Shown: positions 59,918 to 64,000 of the stretch, piece after piece
Position numbering within the stretch: position 1 is the first letter of the stretch
Layout of the letters: each line of letters starts with the position of its first letter
From: DATJPR01 sp963752915
GTDB lineage: Bacteria; Bacteroidota; Ignavibacteria; UBA10030; UBA6906
Reading direction: 5' to 3'
Assembly: GCA_963752915.1 (NCBI GenBank)
Contig: CAVVZZ010000013.1
Span: 682,001-746,000, forward strand
DNA length: 64,000 nt
Notes under the pieces: generated by a model
Told to the model about the DNA's origin: nothing
Databases searched by the model: none
What the model saw: the letters and a program-made list of their open reading frames with translations, nothing else
Program-made: the position numbers and the translations under genes

Positions 59918-61117
59918 ATGACCTTTCGGTTGTTTGTGATTCTGTTGGTGTTCTTCTGTGCAGCGGAAGCAGCGGAGCGGCCGCAGAATCCGACCCATCC
60001 ATTGACGATCGTGGCGCTCGGCGATGCGGGAAATCGCGGAGCGATTCTGCGTGGCGACGCAGCATTGGTGACAGCGATGGTGACGGGTGAGCACGATGCA
60101 GGCGTGCCCACAGCGCTGCTGTTCCTTGGGTCGGACTTCGGCGAAACCGGTCTCAATGTCCCGGAATCCTCGGTCAGCGGGGAAGTGGATGCGACACTCG
60201 GATTTTTCAGCACGGTCATCCAGCGCCTCGGTCGGGAAAATGTCCACGGGATACCGGGTGAGACGGAGTACTACTCTCAGAAAGGGGTCGAGACAACGGC
60301 GCTCTTCGGACTCATTTCTCTTGCACGATGGCCCGTCGGCGTCTCCGATCGTGGTGTGGCCCGAGCCGGGTTAAGGCCCGAGTGGACATATCATGGGCAC
60401 TACCCTTCTTCCGTCGTCTACCCGACAAACGACGGAACGTCGGATTCCGTGCAGATCGTTTTCATGGACACGGGAATTCTCCTCCGGACTCGTCCCGAAA
60501 CGTGGGTCCCGGTGATGGACAGCCTGCGGCGCCTGCTTGCGGCATCAACGACCCGGGGCGGCATCCGCTGGCATGTCCTTTGCACGCACCATCCTTTTGT
60601 TTCCTATGGCGAGCACGGAGGGTACACGCAATGGAACGAGGATGACAGTACGGTTTCGTACATGACCGGCTGCGATAGAGACACCAATGGATTCCGGTAC
60701 GTTCGCAACTGGCTCGATCCCGAGGACCTCTGCACGGACCGGTACCACGCATACATTGATTCCGTGGAATCGATCCTTACGTCCGCCGGCATTCCTTTCC
60801 AACTTCAGCTTTCAGCGCATGATCAAAGCCTCCAATTGATCGACCGGAATTCGCAGACCGCCATTCCCCGGATTCAGATCATTTCGGGGTGCGGATCGGG
60901 TGCGGGCCTCGCGAAGATCGGGCCGTATACTGCGGCACGAAAAGCTACCGAGGGTGTTTCAGATGCAGGCTTTGTCCAACTTCGTTGGCAGGAAGGATCG
61001 ATTCTTGTTACCTTCTTCAACGAACGCAACGGCGATCGGATCGACATGGGGAATGGGACGACGGTGTTCCGGATCGACCAAGAAGGAAAACTCTCGGCAG
61101 TCAACAGACCACAATGA
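59918..61117 (+). CDS. Exported metallophosphoesterase-like protein
   Basis: 399 residues. Signal peptide MTFRLFVILLVFFCAAEAA. Calcineurin-type layout with IVALGDAGNRG at the start, GIPGETEYYS in place of the GNHE/D motif, CTHHPFVSYG and LSAHDQSLQLI (GHxH-like). Several ligands differ from the consensus, so it may be inactive or use another set. It follows the permease by 14 bp and could be part of the efflux operon. A purple-acid-phosphatase-like role is a guess. Confidence 0.7.
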   Translation: MTFRLFVILLVFFCAAEAAERPQNPTHPLTIVALGDAGNRGAILRGDAALVTAMVTGEHDAGVPTALLFLGSDFGETGLNVPESSVSGEVDATLGFFSTVIQRLGRENVHGIPGETEYYSQKGVETTALFGLISLARWPVGVSDRGVARAGLRPEWTYHGHYPSSVVYPTNDGTSDSVQIVFMDTGILLRTRPETWVPVMDSLRRLLAASTTRGGIRWHVLCTHHPFVSYGEHGGYTQWNEDDSTVSYMTGCDRDTNGFRYVRNWLDPEDLCTDRYHAYIDSVESILTSAGIPFQLQLSAHDQSLQLIDRNSQTAIPRIQIISGCGSGAGLAKIGPYTAARKATEGVSDAGFVQLRWQEGSILVTFFNERNGDRIDMGNGTTVFRIDQEGKLSAVNRPQ

Positions 61118-61126
61118 GGAGGAAGG

Positions 61127-61837
61127 ATGACGAAGAGTCCGCTCGCGGATCAGGACTTGTTTCCGCCCTTTGAGGGGTTCCCGAAAGAGGGGATCACGTT
61201 TATGACACGGCTGAAGAAGAACAACAACCGGCCGTGGTTCCAAAAACGCAAGACCGAATACGAAGAGAACGTGCGGTTTCCGATGCAGTGCCTGATCGCG
61301 TCGCTCTCCCAGCAGATGGCGGAGGCGGCTCCCGAATTTTCCTTTGATCCCAAGCGTTCGATCTTTCGGGTATACCGTGATATCCGGTTCAGCAACAACA
61401 AGGCGCCGTACAAGACCAACGTTGCTGCGAGTTTCGAGCTGCGGGGAAAGAAGAACCCGACCGAGACCCCGGGATTCTACCTCGGAATCGAACCAGGGGA
61501 AATCTTTGTCGGCGGCGGCCTATATATGCCGAATGGGCCCCAGTTAAAATCGATCCGTACGACGCTGGCACAGCACTCACAGGAGTTTCTCGAGATGGTG
61601 GGCGACCGGTCGTTCAAGCGGCGGTTTGGCGGGATTCTGGGAGAACAACTTCAGAAGGCGCCGCTGGGCTATCCGAAGGACCATCCGATGATCCAGTATC
61701 TCCGGTACAAGCAGTGGTTCATCGGAGTGGAGTGGGGGCACAAGGAATGTTTTTCCCCAAAGTTTGTTCACCGCGTGGCGGAGGTGTTCACGGGCGCCCT
61801 TCCATTCATCCGGTGGCTGATCCGGGCATCCGCGTAA
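61127..61837 (+). CDS. DUF2461 protein
   Basis: 236 residues. FPKEGITFMTRLKKNNNRPW, RIFRVYRDIRFSNNKAPYKT-like (SIFRVYRDIRFSNNKAPYKT), GFYLGIEPGEIFVGGGLYMP and a C-terminal FIGVEWGHKECFSPKFVHRV identify the DUF2461/TIGR02453 family, widespread and of unknown function. 9 bp after the phosphoesterase gene. Confidence 0.93.
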   Translation: MTKSPLADQDLFPPFEGFPKEGITFMTRLKKNNNRPWFQKRKTEYEENVRFPMQCLIASLSQQMAEAAPEFSFDPKRSIFRVYRDIRFSNNKAPYKTNVAASFELRGKKNPTETPGFYLGIEPGEIFVGGGLYMPNGPQLKSIRTTLAQHSQEFLEMVGDRSFKRRFGGILGEQLQKAPLGYPKDHPMIQYLRYKQWFIGVEWGHKECFSPKFVHRVAEVFTGALPFIRWLIRASA

Positions 61838-61846
61838 CCGTCATGC

Positions 61847-63016
61847 TCAGCCGGCGCGGAGCGCATTCAGGATACTCATTCGTGACGCGCGAACCGCGGG
61901 GAGAAATCCCCCGACGAGTCCCATCACAAGCGAGAAGACCAGCGTCATTACTACAATCGCCGGAGTCAGGGCGAAGCTGAAGGCGATTTCCGTAAACGTG
62001 CCGAAGTTGATCATTGACACCGAGAAGAACTGCAGGATTGACGCGAGCACCAGGCCGGATCCCCCTCCGATCAGGGAAAGAACGAGGGCCTCGATCAGGA
62101 ATGCGCTGAGGATACTCCTCCGTCGGAACCCGAGCGCACGCATCGTTCCGATTTCCATTGTTCTGTTTGCTACCGCGGCGTACATCGTAATCATCGCGCC
62201 GATCATTGCGCCGAAACTGAAGATGACCGTGACAATGATTCCGAGCACCCGGATAAACGTGGCCATCAGCTCCGATTGTTCTTCATAGAATTGCTTCTCC
62301 CGCTTCACTTCCAGCGTCTGAAGGCGATTGTCGGTCTCGAAAGACTTCGCGTACTCCGCGAAGCGATCCTTGTCTGCGAGACGGACGGTCATACTCGAGA
62401 AGACGGACCTGTTGAATGCCTCACCAAGCTGGTCGGCGTCGCCCCAGATTTCCGAGTCGAATCCGGTTCCTCCCGCGTCAAACGATCCAACAATAGTCCA
62501 CTGATCACCTCCGAATTTTATCGTCTGTCCGACCGTCGAATTCTTGAATCGTTTTGCGATGGATGAGCCGACGATGACTTCCCGGGCGCCCACCTTGAAC
62601 ATCCTTCCGGAGAGAAGCTTCACCTGAGGACGGATCTGGAACGCTTCCGGCGAAACCCCACGAACGGTCACATTCGCCAGGCCCGGCTTGTCGTTGTACT
62701 CGAGGTTGATGATCACGACGATCTCGCGTGTCACCAGGGGCTTCCCGTCGGCGGTCTTCGCCACCTCGGGGAGCGTTGCGGCGACGGCCGCCTGGTCACG
62801 GTCGATGATACTGCTGATTTCCGCGTTCGCCGATTTCCGGAGGATGATGACGTTGTCGTCGGATCCGGTTTCGACCATCGCGCGTTGCAGGCCGCGCGCC
62901 ATCATGAGGACAGCGGCGAACACGAAGACGACCAGCGCGACGCCGATCATCGTGAGGGTCGTTGTCAGCTTGCGGGTGCCGATCGATCGGAACGAATATT
63001 TGAGCGGTACTTTCAT
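61847..63016 (-). CDS. ABC transporter permease, MacB/FtsX type (1)
   Basis: 389 residues from ATG 63016; the frame further up overlaps the next gene. An N-terminal helix (TTLTMIGVALVVFVFAAVL), a periplasmic MacB-like domain (TREIVVIINLEYND, KFGGDQWTIVGSFDAGG) and three C-terminal helices with the FtsX pattern (TMEIGTMRALGFRRRSILSA). Probably works with its upstream paralogue in lipoprotein or peptide export; no ATPase is in view. Confidence 0.92.
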   Translation of the reverse strand: MKVPLKYSFRSIGTRKLTTTLTMIGVALVVFVFAAVLMMARGLQRAMVETGSDDNVIILRKSANAEISSIIDRDQAAVAATLPEVAKTADGKPLVTREIVVIINLEYNDKPGLANVTVRGVSPEAFQIRPQVKLLSGRMFKVGAREVIVGSSIAKRFKNSTVGQTIKFGGDQWTIVGSFDAGGTGFDSEIWGDADQLGEAFNRSVFSSMTVRLADKDRFAEYAKSFETDNRLQTLEVKREKQFYEEQSELMATFIRVLGIIVTVIFSFGAMIGAMITMYAAVANRTMEIGTMRALGFRRRSILSAFLIEALVLSLIGGGSGLVLASILQFFSVSMINFGTFTEIAFSFALTPAIVVMTLVFSLVMGLVGGFLPAVRASRMSILNALRAG

Positions 63017-63026
63017 CGATATCCTA

Positions 63027-64000
63027 TCAGGCCATTTGACGCAGCCCGTCAACAATACGCGTGTTGAGGGCGCGGAGAATCGGGAAGAGGGAAGCGATCA
63101 CGCCAACCATCAGCGCTGCTGTCACCGCCAGGATGACGGTCACAGGTTCCAGATCGAACACGGGGAACCAACCTTTCGGCATCGCTTCCGCGAACCACGC
63201 CGTCATCGGAAACGACAACAACATTCCGAGGAGACCGCCGATCCCCGCAATGAGGAGGGATTCGCCGGCGATAAGTCCGACGAGATGCGCACCCCGGAAG
63301 CCGAGCGTCTTCAGAACCGCGTATTCGCGGACACGCTCGCGTGCAGCCATGATCATCGTGTTCCCGAGGACCAGCATAATGATCCCGATAATGACAAACG
63401 AGATGACGTTCATCGCAGTCAGGATTGCACTGGCGGAAGCCATGAAATTTTGCTGGAAGGCGCGTTCCGTCTCGGTTTTAGTCTCGGCCGTGGAGTTGGC
63501 AAACATTCCGTCAATCTGATCGGAGATCCTCGCGGCATCTGCGGCATCATGGATCTTTACGACGTACCATCCCACCTCACCAGCCCGGGTCGGCGTTTCT
63601 TTCCGCATCCGCTCGTCGATGTACTGATAATGGAAGAGCATGTTCGAGGGATCGGTCACTTTGTCTCGCGGCGTATAGATTCCCCGGACGACGAACACCC
63701 ACTGGCCGGGGTAGATATCGCCCTCCATCGTCATGAGGTCGCCCACCTTGAGGTGATATCGGTCCGCAAGTTGAGAGCCGATGATACACGAATTGCGTTC
63801 CTTCTTGAACTGGGCCAGTTGGTCAGGTGGGACTACCAGTTCAGGGTAGACGGCGAAGTACGTGTCGGCGTCCACCGCCAGTCGGGCGAAAAACTGGTTC
63901 TTGTCGATATAGACCCCGCCGAACCAATTCGCCCAGCTCACCATGTCCACGCCCGGAATGTTCCGAATCCGCTCCGCGTAGGCCTCCGGCAGGGGGAAGA
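63027..64000 (-). CDS. ABC transporter permease, MacB/FtsX type (2), partial
   Basis: The frame stays open to the right edge (LPEAYAERIRNIPGVDMVSW is still a MacB periplasmic sequence), so the gene starts outside the window. It ends in the FtsX core NTMIMAARERVREYAVLKTL and final helices. Eleven bp ahead of its partner, co-oriented, so the pair forms one transporter. Confidence 0.92.
   Translation of the reverse strand, partial: FPLPEAYAERIRNIPGVDMVSWANWFGGVYIDKNQFFARLAVDADTYFAVYPELVVPPDQLAQFKKERNSCIIGSQLADRYHLKVGDLMTMEGDIYPGQWVFVVRGIYTPRDKVTDPSNMLFHYQYIDERMRKETPTRAGEVGWYVVKIHDAADAARISDQIDGMFANSTAETKTETERAFQQNFMASASAILTAMNVISFVIIGIIMLVLGNTMIMAARERVREYAVLKTLGFRGAHLVGLIAGESLLIAGIGGLLGMLLSFPMTAWFAEAMPKGWFPVFDLEPVTVILAVTAALMVGVIASLFPILRALNTRIVDGLRQMA

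Overview
The window looks like chromosome from a member of the Bacteroidota/Chlorobiota superphylum, most likely Ignavibacteria or a relative. The inference rests on eight secreted proteins that end in a type IX secretion (T9SS) sorting domain with the FPNPFNP motif, many small beta-barrel-like exported proteins, and an EF-P with a GN-W-R tip. No rRNA, tRNA or CRISPR array was seen.

Positions 1 to about 31,920 form a large integron gene-cassette array. Thirty-one attC-type sites (27 with both core ends, three half sites, one degenerate) separate 31 numbered cassettes, C1-C31, each named after the site to its left; the truncated gene left of site 1 is C0. A typical site opens with the inverse core GCCTAAC or CCCTAAC, then an L'' box CGGCTGGAGC, and ends with an L' box CTCAGCCG and the core GTTAGGC or GTTAGGG. 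L'' carries one extra base relative to L', the hallmark of attC. Most sites are long (199-272 bp). No integrase gene is in the window; site orientation predicts it to the left, and the sites decay to the right, as expected for the old distal end.

Cassettes are of two kinds. Plus-strand cassettes mostly encode exported proteins: T9SS cargo (beta-propellers and a related secreted family), lipoproteins, small outer-membrane-barrel-like proteins and a GH43 glycosidase, usually with a Shine-Dalgarno but no visible promoter. Minus-strand cassettes encode eight toxin-antitoxin or TA-like modules (Doc/AbrB, DUF4160/DUF2442, MntA/HepT, HigBA, BrnTA, two RelE/XRE, ParE/Phd), most with their own sigma70-like promoter, and one VOC protein. 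An IS630-family element sits in C7, and C8 is apparently non-coding.

The most striking signal is that the two ends of each cassette are inverted repeats of each other for about 13-17 bp, running through the core into cassette-specific sequence. They would sit side by side and extend the attC stem only in a circularised cassette. The centres of the sites are built from exchangeable hairpin modules that change type along the array, giving visible strata.

From 31.9 to 36.3 kb is a transition zone with fossil attC pieces, a NapH-like ferredoxin, DUF4262, a methyltransferase fragment, one more T9SS protein, a DinB/DfsB protein and a DUF1801 protein. From 36.7 kb on is conserved backbone: a SPOR protein, a GlcD-like oxidase, an M16 peptidase, valS, an M23 peptidase, a ParA ATPase, a FAH-family hydrolase, purM, then efp-accB-accC-gcvH. 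A TetR-controlled tripartite efflux operon follows (HlyD, ABC ATPase, TolC, ABC ATPase, two permeases), then a phosphoesterase-like protein, DUF2461, and two MacB/FtsX-type permeases on the minus strand running off the right edge. valS, accC, and the 5' ends of the M16 and M23 genes are frameshifted, which points to consensus errors in the backbone.
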